Shown here: positions 8,017 to 16,609 of the stretch, in pieces
Layout: each line of letters starts with the position of its first letter
Numbering within the stretch: position 1 is the first letter of the stretch
Origin: Mycobacterium sp. Root135
GTDB taxonomy: Bacteria; Actinomycetota; Actinomycetes; Mycobacteriales; Mycobacteriaceae
DNA: 64,000 bases
Direction: 5' to 3'
Assembly (NCBI RefSeq): GCF_001426545.1
Contig: NZ_LMEZ01000007.1
Coordinates: 705,393 to 769,392, forward strand
Translations under genes and position numbers: made by a program
The notes under the pieces: model-generated
The model's input: only the letters and a program-made list of their open reading frames with translations
Database searches by the model: none
What the model was told of the DNA's origin: nothing

Positions 8017-9302
8017 ACGGTGAACGGAACAGCCACGATCCGTTGAGCGTGCTGCGCGGCGACGACCTTCCGGTGGCGCCAGATCCGGCATTCGCGGCAC
8101 GGCTGCGGGAGCGTCTGGAATCGGCGCTGTCCCTGCCCAATCGAACCGAAGGAGTCACCATGAGCGGCACCGATACCGCCATCGCCGAGTTGAACGCGAC
8201 CACCGTCGCCCCAGCGGCCCCCCGGCCCGCGGCACTTCCCTACCTCGCCGTCGCAGGCGCCAGGGAGGCGATCGCGTGGTACGCCGACGCGTTCGGCGCC
8301 GTCCTGGTGGGCGATCCGATCGTGATGGACGACGGCCGGGTCGGCCACGCCGAACTGTCGATCGCCGGTGGCACGTTGTACCTGGCCGACGAGTTCCCCG
8401 AGATTGGCCTGAAAGCGCCTGCCCCGCAAGCTGTCTCGGTGAGCCTGATGCTGCACGTCGCCGACACCGACGCCGCGCTGGAGCGGGCACGCGAACACGG
8501 CGCCGACGTCGTGCGCGAGGTCTACGAAGGCTACGGCTCCCGCGGTGCCACCGTCGTCGACCCGTTCGGCCATCGGTGGATGCTGAGCGGGCCGGTCGCC
8601 GGGGCGGTCAGCCCGATCCGCCACGGCGACATCGGCTACGTGTCGGTGTGGACCGACGATCCGGAGCGATCGGCGGCGTTCTACGGTCACGTGCTGGGCT
8701 GGCGCTGCGACCCCACGTCGCACCGGGTGACCAACACCGATCAGCCCATCGGCATCGTCGCCATGCCCGGTTCGCCGACGTTGTTCTGCTGCTACGCGGT
8801 GACCGACGTGGCGGCGGCGCGGGAGGCGATCCTCGACGAGGGCGGCGAGGCCGGCGAGATCTCGCAGACCCCGCACGGCCCCACCGTCGACGCCACCGAC
8901 CCGGCTGGCACGGCCTTCGCGGTGTATCAACCCACCGGCAGGGACCCACGGCCCGCACTCAATGGCACTGGGCCGGGCGAACTTTCGTACGTCACCTTCA
9001 TGGCCACCGACTCGGCGACCTTCCGTCGGTTTTACGGACGCGTACTTGGCTGGACCTTCGAGCCGGGACGCATCGACGACGGGTGGGAGCCCAGGTCGGT
9101 GCATCCGATGGCGGGCGTCGCCGGCGGGAACGCCGAGCCGGTGACCGTGCCGATGTGGACCGTCAACGACGTCGAATCCGCGGTGCAGCGGGTTCGGGAG
9201 GCCGGCGGCACCGTGATCGAGGAGCCGTCGGCGCAGTCCTACGGCAGCTCGGCTCTGTGTGCCGACGACCAAGGCGTGCGCTTCTACCTCGGCCAGCACT
9301 AG
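8013..9302 (+). CDS. Triple VOC/glyoxalase-like domain protein with sigma-partner-like head
   Basis: 429 residues. The first ~45 residues (DPLSVLRGDDLPVAPDPAFA and on) form a short charged head. From about residue 65 three vicinal-oxygen-chelate units follow: one beginning LPYLAVAGAREAIAWYADAF (PhnB-like), a second beginning DIGYVSVWTDDPERSAAFYG, a third beginning ELSYVTFMATDSATFRRFYG. Each has the beta-alpha-beta-beta-beta pattern of glyoxalase or bleomycin-resistance proteins. The substrate is unknown. The GTG start overlaps the sigma factor stop. An internal ATG at 8160 with a Shine-Dalgarno-like GAAGGAG would give the VOC part alone, so two products are possible. Cytoplasmic, with no signal peptide. 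Confidence 0.8.
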   Translation: MNGERNSHDPLSVLRGDDLPVAPDPAFAARLRERLESALSLPNRTEGVTMSGTDTAIAELNATTVAPAAPRPAALPYLAVAGAREAIAWYADAFGAVLVGDPIVMDDGRVGHAELSIAGGTLYLADEFPEIGLKAPAPQAVSVSLMLHVADTDAALERAREHGADVVREVYEGYGSRGATVVDPFGHRWMLSGPVAGAVSPIRHGDIGYVSVWTDDPERSAAFYGHVLGWRCDPTSHRVTNTDQPIGIVAMPGSPTLFCCYAVTDVAAAREAILDEGGEAGEISQTPHGPTVDATDPAGTAFAVYQPTGRDPRPALNGTGPGELSYVTFMATDSATFRRFYGRVLGWTFEPGRIDDGWEPRSVHPMAGVAGGNAEPVTVPMWTVNDVESAVQRVREAGGTVIEEPSAQSYGSSALCADDQGVRFYLGQH

Positions 9303-9327
9303 CCCACTCGCGTCTTGGGCGAAATCG

Positions 9328-10500
9328 CTAGAGGACGTCGGCGATGGGGGCGCCAGCGGCGATCTTGGCGCGGGCCTTCATCACCTTGCCCGGCATGCCG
9401 CCGCCCACCACGCCGACGACCGCGCCGTCACGCTCGTAGTAGGCCAGGAACTTGCGGCCGTCGTCGGCGACGAGGTGCACGACGTCGTCGGCCTCCGGCT
9501 CGCCGAGGCACTGGATCTTGACGTCGTACTGGTCGCTCCAGAAGTAGGGCACCGTCACCGCAGAAGTGGCGTCGACGCCGAGCATCGCGGGAACGATGAC
9601 CCGCGCTTGTTCGGCGACGTTGCTCCAATGCTCAACGCGCACTTGATCACCAAGGGCGTCACGCCAGGAGGCGACGTCGCCGATGGCCCACACGTTCGGC
9701 GCGCTGGTGCGGCCTGCGACGTCGCAGACCACGCCGTTGTCGACCGCGACGCCACTACCCTCGAGCCAATCGGTCGACGGCCGCGACCCGACGCCGACCA
9801 CGACGATGTCGGCGTCCAGTTCGGTGCCGTCCGACAGCACGACCTTCTCGACGTGGCCGGTGCCCTTGATCTCGGTGACGCCGACGCCGCAGCGCACGTC
9901 CACGCCCTCGGCCCGGTGCAGCCGCGCGACCAGCTGGCCGATCTGCTCGCCGAGCACCGAGGCCAACGGCGTGGGCTGTGGTTCGACGAGCGCGACGGCG
10001 ACGCCAAGTGAGCGCAGGCTCGCGGCGACCTCGCACCCGATGAACCCGGCTCCGATGACGACGGCGTTGCGTGCCGTGCCTGCGTGCTCGCGTAGTGCCA
10101 AGCTTTCCCCGAGTGTCCGCAGCACGCGGACGCCTTCGAGGTCGGGGAAGGACGGAATCCGCTTGGGTACCAGTCCCGTTGCGATCACGAGTTCGTCGTA
10201 GGACACCACCTCGCCGTTGGCGAGTGTCAGCGTCTGCGCGGTGGTGTCCAGGCTCGTCGCGGCTGATCCGAGCAGGACGGTGATGTCCTTCTCCTCGTAG
10301 AACTCGGCGGGCTTGAGCGTGACGTCGTCGGTCTCGGCGCGCAGCACTTCCTTGGACAGCGGTGGCCGGTCGTAGGGCAGGTGGTCCTCGTCGCTGATGA
10401 GCGTGATGGGGCCGGTGTACTCGGCACGGCGCAGTTGCTCGGCAGTGCGCGACGCGGCGAGTCCCCCACCGACGATGACGATGCCGCCAGATGTAGTCAC
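9328..10500 (-). CDS. FAD-dependent NAD(P)H oxidoreductase (ferredoxin reductase-like)
   Basis: 390 residues, pyridine nucleotide-disulphide oxidoreductase fold of the rubredoxin/ferredoxin reductase type. FAD site IVIVGGGLAASRTAEQLRR at the N terminus, PYDRPPLSKE near residue 45, the NAD(P) site AVVIGAGFIGCEVAASLRSLG in the middle, and the second FAD motif NVWAIGDVA. There is no redox-active CxxC, so it should pass electrons to a separate iron-sulphur or P450 partner. A gene of this type lies near the mft operon in other mycobacteria (Rv0688-like), so a role around mycofactocin or P450 redox is possible. GTG start chosen; a longer frame of 14 residues with two Met is less likely. The Shine-Dalgarno sequence is weak. 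Confidence 0.82.
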   Translation of the reverse strand: MTTSGGIVIVGGGLAASRTAEQLRRAEYTGPITLISDEDHLPYDRPPLSKEVLRAETDDVTLKPAEFYEEKDITVLLGSAATSLDTTAQTLTLANGEVVSYDELVIATGLVPKRIPSFPDLEGVRVLRTLGESLALREHAGTARNAVVIGAGFIGCEVAASLRSLGVAVALVEPQPTPLASVLGEQIGQLVARLHRAEGVDVRCGVGVTEIKGTGHVEKVVLSDGTELDADIVVVGVGSRPSTDWLEGSGVAVDNGVVCDVAGRTSAPNVWAIGDVASWRDALGDQVRVEHWSNVAEQARVIVPAMLGVDATSAVTVPYFWSDQYDVKIQCLGEPEADDVVHLVADDGRKFLAYYERDGAVVGVVGGGMPGKVMKARAKIAAGAPIADVL

Positions 10501-10558
10501 GGGGCTTTTCTTACACGATGGGGCCGGTCCGCAGTGCATCACCCATGGCGGGGGACGG

Positions 10559-11005
10559 TCAGACGGGCGCCCGCTCGATGATGTTGGACAGCACGACGAT
10601 GCTTTCGCTGCGCTCGATGTCGGCGCTTGCCCTGATGCGTTCGAGCGCTTCCTCGAGGTGGCGCATGTCGCGTGCGAGCACGTGCAGGATGGCGTCGGCG
10701 GTGCCCGTCACGGTGGCTGCGCTCACCACTTCTGGGATGCCGATCCACGCCTTTCGCAGTTCCGCGGGTGCGATCGTGCCGTGGCAGAACACCTGCACGT
10801 AAGCCTCGGTGTTCCAACCGATTGCGTTGCGGTCGACGACGGTGGTGAAGCTGCGGATGACCCCGTCGTCGAGCATCCGGTCGACGCGTCGTTTCACCGC
10901 GGGCGCGGACAGATTCACCCGCTGCCCAATCTCCGCGAAGGTGGCGCGCGCATGGTCGGCCAACTCGGCGAGAATGCGTTCATCGGTCTGGTCCAGACGG
11001 TCCAC
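10559..11005 (-). CDS. AsnC/Lrp family transcriptional regulator
   Basis: 148 residues. N-terminal helix-turn-helix (ATFAEIGQRVNLSAPAVKRR, about residues 21-40) and a C-terminal RAM ligand-binding domain (AYVQVFCHG to VVLSNIIER). These regulators form octamers and sense amino acids. It is divergent from ddaH-rocD-permease, an arginine/ornithine set, as the AsnC gene next to ddaH and rocD is in M. tuberculosis. It therefore probably controls that operon in response to arginine, ornithine or a methylarginine (inference). GTG start. Confidence 0.87.
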   Translation of the reverse strand: MDRLDQTDERILAELADHARATFAEIGQRVNLSAPAVKRRVDRMLDDGVIRSFTTVVDRNAIGWNTEAYVQVFCHGTIAPAELRKAWIGIPEVVSAATVTGTADAILHVLARDMRHLEEALERIRASADIERSESIVVLSNIIERAPV

Positions 11006-11129
11006 GGTGCCTCGTTTCCGATCGTGAACAACAAATCGTCACAATCCTAGCTTTTCAACAACGAAGTGTGCACCAATACGCAATGAGTGGCGATTGATTG
11101 CGTGCGGACCGCCCCATATCGTTTGTTTC
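11006..11129. promoter_or_regulatory. asnC-ddaH divergent control region with inverted repeat
   Basis: 124 AT-richer bases between the divergent starts. Perfect 7-base arms ACGCAAT (11078-11084) and ATTGCGT (11097-11103) are separated by 12 bases, a size that suits an Lrp/AsnC site. It lies 26 bases before the chosen ddaH start, so it could overlap the promoter. No experimental support. Confidence 0.5.
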
Positions 11130-11993
11130 ATGACGATTGCAGATATCGCCGGTTCCCCGGCGTCCGATGTCGCCGCCGCGACGCACCGAGTCCGCACGCC
11201 TAGCCTCCGCCGATACGCCATGACGGCGCCGACGTTCTTCACCGTCGAGTACGCCATCAACCCGTGGATGGACACCTCCACCCCCGTCGACGCCGCGCTT
11301 GCCGTGCGGCAATGGGAGCAGCTGCTTTCGATCTACCGCACGCTCGGGCACACCGTCGAGATGGTCGAGCCCGTCGCCGGCCTCCCCGACATGGTCTACG
11401 CCGCCAACGGCGGACTGGTCGTCGACGGCACGGCGATCGTCGCCCGGTTCGCCTACCCGCAGCGCGCCGGCGAGGCCGCGGCCTACGCCGAGTGGATGAG
11501 CAGTCGCGGATTCGAGCCGCACCACACCCGCCACGTCAACGAGGGCCAGGGTGACCTTCTGGTGGTCGGCTCGACGATATTGGCGGGCTACGGTTTTCGC
11601 ACCGATGTGCGGGCCCACGCCGAGGTGGCCGAGCTCACCGGCCTGCCCGTCGTCAGCCTGGAGTTGGTCGACCCGCGCTTCTACCACCTCGACACCGCAC
11701 TGGCGGTCCTCGACGACACCACCGTTGCCTACTACCCTCCCGCCTTCAGCGACGCCGCGAGGGCGCAGTTGCAACGACTGTTCCCCGACGCCGTCGAGGT
11801 CGGGTCGGCCGACGCCTACGTCCTCGGCCTCAACGTCGTCTCCGACGGCAAGCACGTGGTGCTTCCCGCCAACGCCACCGGATTCGCCGCCCAGATCGCC
11901 GAACTCGGCTTCGAACCGATCGGCGTCGACCTGTCCGAATTGTTCAAGGGCGGCGGATCCGTCAAATGCTGCACGCTGGAGGTGTACTCGTGA
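11130..11993 (+). CDS. ddaH: Dimethylargininase (N,N-dimethylarginine dimethylaminohydrolase)
   Basis: 287 residues, amidinotransferase/DDAH fold. Substrate-binding Asp region GLPDMVYAANGG, catalytic His region YHLDTAL and the nucleophile Cys in GGGSVKCCTLE at the C-terminal end are all present, so it should be active. It splits methylarginine to citrulline and methylamine, or may act as an arginine deiminase-like enzyme making citrulline or ornithine. Two starts are possible: ATG at 11130 (MTIADIAGSP) and ATG at 11220 (MTAPTFFTVEY). The shorter one fits the core fold. The longer is given because of its position after the divergent control region. The stop overlaps the rocD GTG. First gene of a three-gene catabolic operon. 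Confidence 0.87.
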   Translation: MTIADIAGSPASDVAAATHRVRTPSLRRYAMTAPTFFTVEYAINPWMDTSTPVDAALAVRQWEQLLSIYRTLGHTVEMVEPVAGLPDMVYAANGGLVVDGTAIVARFAYPQRAGEAAAYAEWMSSRGFEPHHTRHVNEGQGDLLVVGSTILAGYGFRTDVRAHAEVAELTGLPVVSLELVDPRFYHLDTALAVLDDTTVAYYPPAFSDAARAQLQRLFPDAVEVGSADAYVLGLNVVSDGKHVVLPANATGFAAQIAELGFEPIGVDLSELFKGGGSVKCCTLEVYS

Positions 11994-13255
11994 CCATTCT
12001 GGACACCGTCATGACCGAACCCGGAGATCTCAGCCAGGCGGCGATCGCGCTCGACGACCGCTACGCGGCGCACAACTACTCGCCGCTGCCCGTCGTCGCC
12101 GCGTCCGCCGAGGGCGCCTGGATCACCGACGTCGAGGGCCGCCGCTACCTGGATTGCCTGGCCGCCTATTCGGCGGTCAACTTCGGCCACCGCAACCCCG
12201 AGGTGATCGCCACCGCTCACGCCCAACTCGACGCCGTCACCCTGGTCAGCCGGGCCTTCCACTCCGACCGGCTCGGCCCGTTCTGCGCTGCGCTCGCCGA
12301 ACTGTGCGGCAAGGACATGGTGCTGCCGATGAACAGTGGCGCCGAGGCCGTCGAGAGCGGTATCAAGGTCGCCCGCAAGTGGGGTACCGACGTCAAGGGC
12401 GTCGCCACCGACCAATCCAACATCATCGTGGCGCACAACAACTTCCACGGCCGCACCACGACCATCATCAGCTTCTCCGACGACGAGACGGCACGCCGCG
12501 GCTTCGGACCGTACACACCGGGATTCCGCGCCGTGCCCTTCGGGGACGTCGACGCCATGGCCGCCGCGATCGACGAGAACACCGTCGGCGTTCTGTTGGA
12601 GCCCATCCAGGGCGAGGCGGGCATCATCGTGCCTGCCGACGACTACCTGCCGCGGGTGCGCGCGCTGTGCACCGAACGCAACGTCCTGATGATCGCCGAC
12701 GAGATCCAGGCCGGTCTCGCCCGCACCGGTCGGACGTTCGCGTGCGACCACTGGGGCGTCGTGCCCGACGTCTACCTCCTTGGCAAGGCGCTCGGCGGCG
12801 GTGTCGTCGCGCTGTCGGCGGTGGTGGCCAACCGCGACGTGCTCGGCGTGCTGCACCCCGGTGAGCACGGATCGACGTTCGGCGGCAATCCGTTGGCCGC
12901 GGCCATCGGCACCACCGTGGTCTCGATGTTGCAGCGCGGCGAATATCAGGTTCGCTCAGCCGAACTCGGAGAGCACCTGCATACTCGGCTGCGCGGACTC
13001 ATCGGCCACGGTGTCCTCGCCGTCCGCGGAATGGGCCTGTGGGCGGGCGTCGACGTCGACCCGCGGATCGGCACCGGTAAGCACGTCAGCTTGCGCTTGG
13101 CCGCGCGCGGTGTTCTCGTAAAGGACACGCACGGTTCCACCCTGAGGTTTGCCCCGCCCATCGTCATCACCGAAGAGGAGATCGACTGGGCCGTCGACCA
13201 GTTCGCCGCCGTACTGACCGACGCCCTCGCATCACGAACGACCGCCACCGTTTGA
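11990..13255 (+). CDS. rocD: Ornithine--oxo-acid aminotransferase
   Basis: 421 residues, PLP-dependent class III aminotransferase. Visible parts: MNSGAEAVESGIKVARKWG binding the PLP phosphate, NNFHGRTTTIISFS, the Asp of LMIADEIQAGLARTG contacting the pyridine ring, and the PLP Lys in LGKALGGGVVALS. It turns ornithine plus 2-oxoglutarate into glutamate semialdehyde plus glutamate. It starts with GTG overlapping the ddaH stop, so the two are coupled. M. tuberculosis has rocD split into two genes; here it is a single full-length frame. An ATG seven codons downstream is an alternative start. Confidence 0.93.
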   Translation: MTILDTVMTEPGDLSQAAIALDDRYAAHNYSPLPVVAASAEGAWITDVEGRRYLDCLAAYSAVNFGHRNPEVIATAHAQLDAVTLVSRAFHSDRLGPFCAALAELCGKDMVLPMNSGAEAVESGIKVARKWGTDVKGVATDQSNIIVAHNNFHGRTTTIISFSDDETARRGFGPYTPGFRAVPFGDVDAMAAAIDENTVGVLLEPIQGEAGIIVPADDYLPRVRALCTERNVLMIADEIQAGLARTGRTFACDHWGVVPDVYLLGKALGGGVVALSAVVANRDVLGVLHPGEHGSTFGGNPLAAAIGTTVVSMLQRGEYQVRSAELGEHLHTRLRGLIGHGVLAVRGMGLWAGVDVDPRIGTGKHVSLRLAARGVLVKDTHGSTLRFAPPIVITEEEIDWAVDQFAAVLTDALASRTTATV

Positions 13256-13273
13256 CCCTGCCGAGGAGGCCCC

Positions 13274-14779
13274 ATGGCATCACCTTCACCAACGGTCAGC
13301 TTGACCGAACAGATGCTGCGGCGCCGCCCGATCATGGGTGCCCCCGTCGCGCATGGCGCCGCCCAGGAACTCAAACGCACCATCGGCGTGTTCCAGCTGA
13401 CGATGTTCGGCGTGGGCGCCACAGTCGGCACCGGCATCTTCTTCGTCCTGTCGGAGGCGGTCCCCGAGGCGGGACCCGCGGTGCTCCTGTCCTTCGTGCT
13501 GGCCGGTATCGCGGCCGGCCTTGCCGCCATCTGCTACGCCGAAATGGCGTCGGCGGTACCGGTTTCCGGGTCGACGTACTCCTACGCCTATACGACGCTC
13601 GGTGAGTTCGTCGCGATGGGCGTGGCGGCCTGCCTGCTACTCGAGTACGGGGTGTCGACCGCGGCGGTTGCCGTCGGGTGGAGCCAGTACCTCAACAAGT
13701 TGTTGCAGAACCTCTTCGGCGTCAGCCTGCCGCACGCGATCACGGCGGCACCGTGGGACGACGACCCCGGGATCGTCAACCTGCCGGCCATCGTGCTCGT
13801 GGTGATGTGCATGCTGCTGCTCATCCGGGGCGCCTCGGAGTCGGCCAAGGCCAACACCGTCATGGTGCTGATCAAACTCGGCGTGCTGGCGATGTTCTCC
13901 GTCATCGCGTTCACCGGCTTCACCACCAACCACTTCGCCGACTTCGCCCCGATGGGCGGCGCGGCCGTCGGCCTCGCGGCGGGCACCATCTTCTTCTCCT
14001 ACATCGGCCTCGACGCCGTGTCGACGGCGGGCGACGAGGTCAAGGATCCGCAGAAGACCATGCCGCGGGCCATCATCGCCGCTCTGCTGATCGTCACCGG
14101 CATCTACCTCTTGGTGACGTTCGCCGCGCTCGGCGCGCAGGACTGGACGGGTTTCGAGGGCCAGGAGGCGGGGCTGGCGCAGATCCTCGACGACGTCACC
14201 GGACTGAGTTTCTGGAGCACCGTCCTCGCGGCCGGCGCGGTCATCTCGATCTTCTCGGTCACCCTCGTGACGATGTACGGCCAGACCCGCATCCTGTTCG
14301 CCATGGGCCGCGACGGGCTGCTGCCGTCGATGTTCGCCAAGGTCAACCCGAAGAGCATGACGCCGGTGAACAACACCATCGTCGTGGCGATCGTGGTGTC
14401 GATCCTGGCCGGCTTCATCCCCTTGGACAAGCTCGCCGACATGGTGTCGATCGGCACCCTGACGGCATTCATCGTGGTGTCCCTCGGCGTGATCATCCTG
14501 CGCCGCCGCGAGCCCGATCTGCCGCGCGGGTTCAAGGTGCCGCTGTACCCGGTGACGCCGATCCTCTCGATCCTGGCGTGCGGCTACATCCTGTACAGCC
14601 TGCATTGGTACACGTGGATTGCGTTCAGCGCCTGGGTGTTGGTCGTCTGGGCGTACTACCTGCTGTGGGGCCGGCACCACAGTGCGCTCAACGACGGTGG
14701 TGACGGCGTCATCGCCTCGGCGGCACCGGGGGTGGACGACGTGGACGTCGTGGGTCCGAGGGACAAGGACGTTCCATGA
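13274..14779 (+). CDS. APC family amino acid permease (cationic amino acid type)
   Basis: 501 residues with about 12-14 hydrophobic helices. The first helix has the APC signature TIGVFQLTMFGVGATVGTGI, followed by an extended helix 1-2 region rich in Ala and Gly. VPVSGSTYSYAYTTLGEFVA and FFSYIGLDAVSTAGDEVKDP are typical of the CAT/YfnA branch that takes up cationic or other amino acids. It lies 18 bases after rocD with GAGGAGG before the ATG. The context suggests import of arginine, ornithine or methylarginine for the two preceding enzymes. The stop codon lies in a 42-bp repeat shared with the mftB-mftC junction. Confidence 0.88.
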   Translation: MASPSPTVSLTEQMLRRRPIMGAPVAHGAAQELKRTIGVFQLTMFGVGATVGTGIFFVLSEAVPEAGPAVLLSFVLAGIAAGLAAICYAEMASAVPVSGSTYSYAYTTLGEFVAMGVAACLLLEYGVSTAAVAVGWSQYLNKLLQNLFGVSLPHAITAAPWDDDPGIVNLPAIVLVVMCMLLLIRGASESAKANTVMVLIKLGVLAMFSVIAFTGFTTNHFADFAPMGGAAVGLAAGTIFFSYIGLDAVSTAGDEVKDPQKTMPRAIIAALLIVTGIYLLVTFAALGAQDWTGFEGQEAGLAQILDDVTGLSFWSTVLAAGAVISIFSVTLVTMYGQTRILFAMGRDGLLPSMFAKVNPKSMTPVNNTIVVAIVVSILAGFIPLDKLADMVSIGTLTAFIVVSLGVIILRRREPDLPRGFKVPLYPVTPILSILACGYILYSLHWYTWIAFSAWVLVVWAYYLLWGRHHSALNDGGDGVIASAAPGVDDVDVVGPRDKDVP

Positions 14780-14816
14780 CTTCCCAGCGAGAAGCGAAGC
14801 GGGATCGCGCATGACT
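14775..14816 (+). repeat. MIRU-like intergenic repeat, copy 2 (permease/USP junction)
   Basis: Same 42-bp element as 6252-6293, with three substitutions clustered near its left end. The permease stop is in the first ATGA and the universal stress protein start is in the second. Removing the 35 bases would leave a simple ATGA stop/start overlap, the ancestral arrangement expected for a MIRU insertion. Confidence 0.8.
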
Positions 14817-15692
14817 GTCATCGTCGGCTACCTCGCCGGAAAGGCCGGGACGTCCGCGCTGAATCTCGGTGTGGAGGCGGCCAGGACGCTCAAGACGTCA
14901 CTGTCGGTCGTCACCGTGGTGCCCAAGCCGTGGACCACGCCGTCGCCCGCGCGCGTCGACGCCGAGTACGCGCAGTACGCCGACAAGCTGGCCGCCGATT
15001 CGGCGACACAGGCCAAACAGTGCGTCGCCGCGCTCGACGACACGCTTGAGGTCAGCTTCCACAAGTATGCGCACCGGTCTGCGCCCGGCGGACTGCTGCA
15101 GGCGGTCGGGGACCTGAAAGCCGAAGCGCTGGTGCTGGGTTCGGCGTCGGACGGCAGCCTCGGCCAGGTCGTGGTGGGGTCGACGGCGGACCGCTTGCTG
15201 CATTCGTCGCCGGTGCCGTTGGCGATCTGTCCGCGCGGCTACCGCGGCTCCAAGTCGCACGGGTTGACCCGCATCACCGCGGCGTACCCCGGCACCGCCG
15301 ATTCGTTGCACGTGGTCGAGCGCTGCGCGACACTTGCCGAGCAGCTTCAGATTCCGTTGCGCGTCATCACCTTTGCGGTACGGGGTCGCACGATGTATCC
15401 GCCGGAGGTGGGGCTCGACGCCGAGACGTCGATCCTGCAGTCTTGGGCGTTGGCGTCGCGAGAGGCGTTGGCGGCGTTGAAGACCAATGGCATCGTCGGC
15501 GACGACGTCCAACTTCAGGTGGCCACCGGCAACGGCTGGGATCAGGCGTTGGACGCACCGGACTGGGACGACGGCGATCTACTCGCCATCGGCACGTCGC
15601 CGCAGGGTCCGATCGCCCGGGTGTTCCTGGGGTCCAAGGGCACGAAGATCGTGCGGCACAGTCCGGTTCCGGTGCTGGTACTGCCGAACTAG
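14811..15692 (+). CDS. Universal stress protein, two tandem USP domains
   Basis: 293 residues with two USP folds (about 1-140 and 150-293). Each ends with the nucleotide-binding type loop: GSASDGSLGQVVVGSTADRL then SSPVPLAICPRG in the first, GTSPQGPIARVFLGSKGTKI then SPVPVLVLP in the second. Such tandem proteins bind ATP and are often induced by hypoxia or stress in mycobacteria. It follows the permease across the MIRU-like repeat and probably shares its transcript. Its TAG stop and the stop of the convergent SDR gene lie in the same CTAG palindrome. Confidence 0.87.
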   Translation: MTVIVGYLAGKAGTSALNLGVEAARTLKTSLSVVTVVPKPWTTPSPARVDAEYAQYADKLAADSATQAKQCVAALDDTLEVSFHKYAHRSAPGGLLQAVGDLKAEALVLGSASDGSLGQVVVGSTADRLLHSSPVPLAICPRGYRGSKSHGLTRITAAYPGTADSLHVVERCATLAEQLQIPLRVITFAVRGRTMYPPEVGLDAETSILQSWALASREALAALKTNGIVGDDVQLQVATGNGWDQALDAPDWDDGDLLAIGTSPQGPIARVFLGSKGTKIVRHSPVPVLVLPN

Positions 15693-16534
15693 TACTTCAT
15701 GGTCCCTCGGTCTACCGCGATCTGCGATCCGGAGATCGTCGCGGACGCGTCGCTCGCCAACCAGGTCACCACGTCCGAAACCTCTTCGGCCGTCATGAAT
15801 TCCTGAAGCCCCTTCTTGCCCTCGTGGTTGACGGGGTGGAACGGCATCGGCGAGAAGCTGTGGATGTAGGTCGGGTACTTGCCGAAGATTTCCATCATGG
15901 CGTCGGGCTCCACCATCGGGGTGTCGATGGAGTACGGGTGGATCGAGTTCACCCGGATGCCGTACTCCCCCACCTCGAGTGCCAGGGAGTTCGTGATGGC
16001 GACGAGGCCGTGCTTGGACGCCGCGTAGTGACTGTTGCCGGGGGTGGCCTTCAGCCCCGCCGACGAGCTGACGACGATGATCGATCCGCCGTTGCCCGCC
16101 TCGATCATGGCGGGCACGGTCGCACGCAGGGTGCGCCAGGTGCCGTTCAGGTTGACGTCGATGACGGTGTCCCACTGGTCTTCCGACATCTCGAACATCC
16201 GGCCCCAGCTGAGTACGCCGGCGTTGGCCACCACGACGTCGAGCCGGCCGAACTGTTCGATCGTGTCGGCGACCAACTGCTGCTGGGCGGCGAGGTCCCG
16301 GATGTCGACCTCACGGGCCAGCACCTTGCGGCCGGTCGCCTCGACGGCGCTGGCGGTCTCGGCCAGCTCCTCGGAGGTGGCGGCTGGGTAGGTGATGGTG
16401 TCGGAGACGGGTCCGCACACGTCGACGGCGACGATGTCGGCACCCTCGTTGGCCAGTCGGATGGCGTGGGCGCGGCCCTGCCCCCGTGCCGCTCCGGTCA
16501 CGAATGCGACGCGTCCCTCGAGTGTTGCAGCCAT
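15689..16534 (-). CDS. Mycofactocin-coupled short-chain dehydrogenase/reductase
   Basis: 281 residues, classical SDR. Cofactor motif TGAARGQGRAHAIRLANEGA then DIVAVD, NAG motif VVANAGVLSWG, Ser of IIVVSSSAGLKA, and the catalytic YxxxK as HYAASKHG. It ends DRGTMKY. The insert after the first Asp, the GQGRAHA loop and the C-terminal end match the mycofactocin-coupled SDR subfamily, which keeps NAD(H) permanently bound and uses mycofactocin to re-oxidise it (family knowledge). The substrate is probably an alcohol, but which is unknown. The ATG was preferred to a TTG one codon upstream because GAAAGGG then lies at good distance. Confidence 0.9.
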   Translation of the reverse strand: MAATLEGRVAFVTGAARGQGRAHAIRLANEGADIVAVDVCGPVSDTITYPAATSEELAETASAVEATGRKVLAREVDIRDLAAQQQLVADTIEQFGRLDVVVANAGVLSWGRMFEMSEDQWDTVIDVNLNGTWRTLRATVPAMIEAGNGGSIIVVSSSAGLKATPGNSHYAASKHGLVAITNSLALEVGEYGIRVNSIHPYSIDTPMVEPDAMMEIFGKYPTYIHSFSPMPFHPVNHEGKKGLQEFMTAEEVSDVVTWLASDASATISGSQIAVDRGTMKY

Positions 16535-16609
16535 CAACCGCCCTTTCGTCGACCATTTCCGGTGCCACGAGCAGGCTAGCAGCCAAACTGGAACGTGTTC
16601 TAGAAGTGG

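Noticed and set aside
7360..8100. Minus-strand frame over the sigma factor
   Set aside because: Shadow; it runs through the inverted repeat at 7399-7453, and the sigma factor motifs are clear on the other strand.
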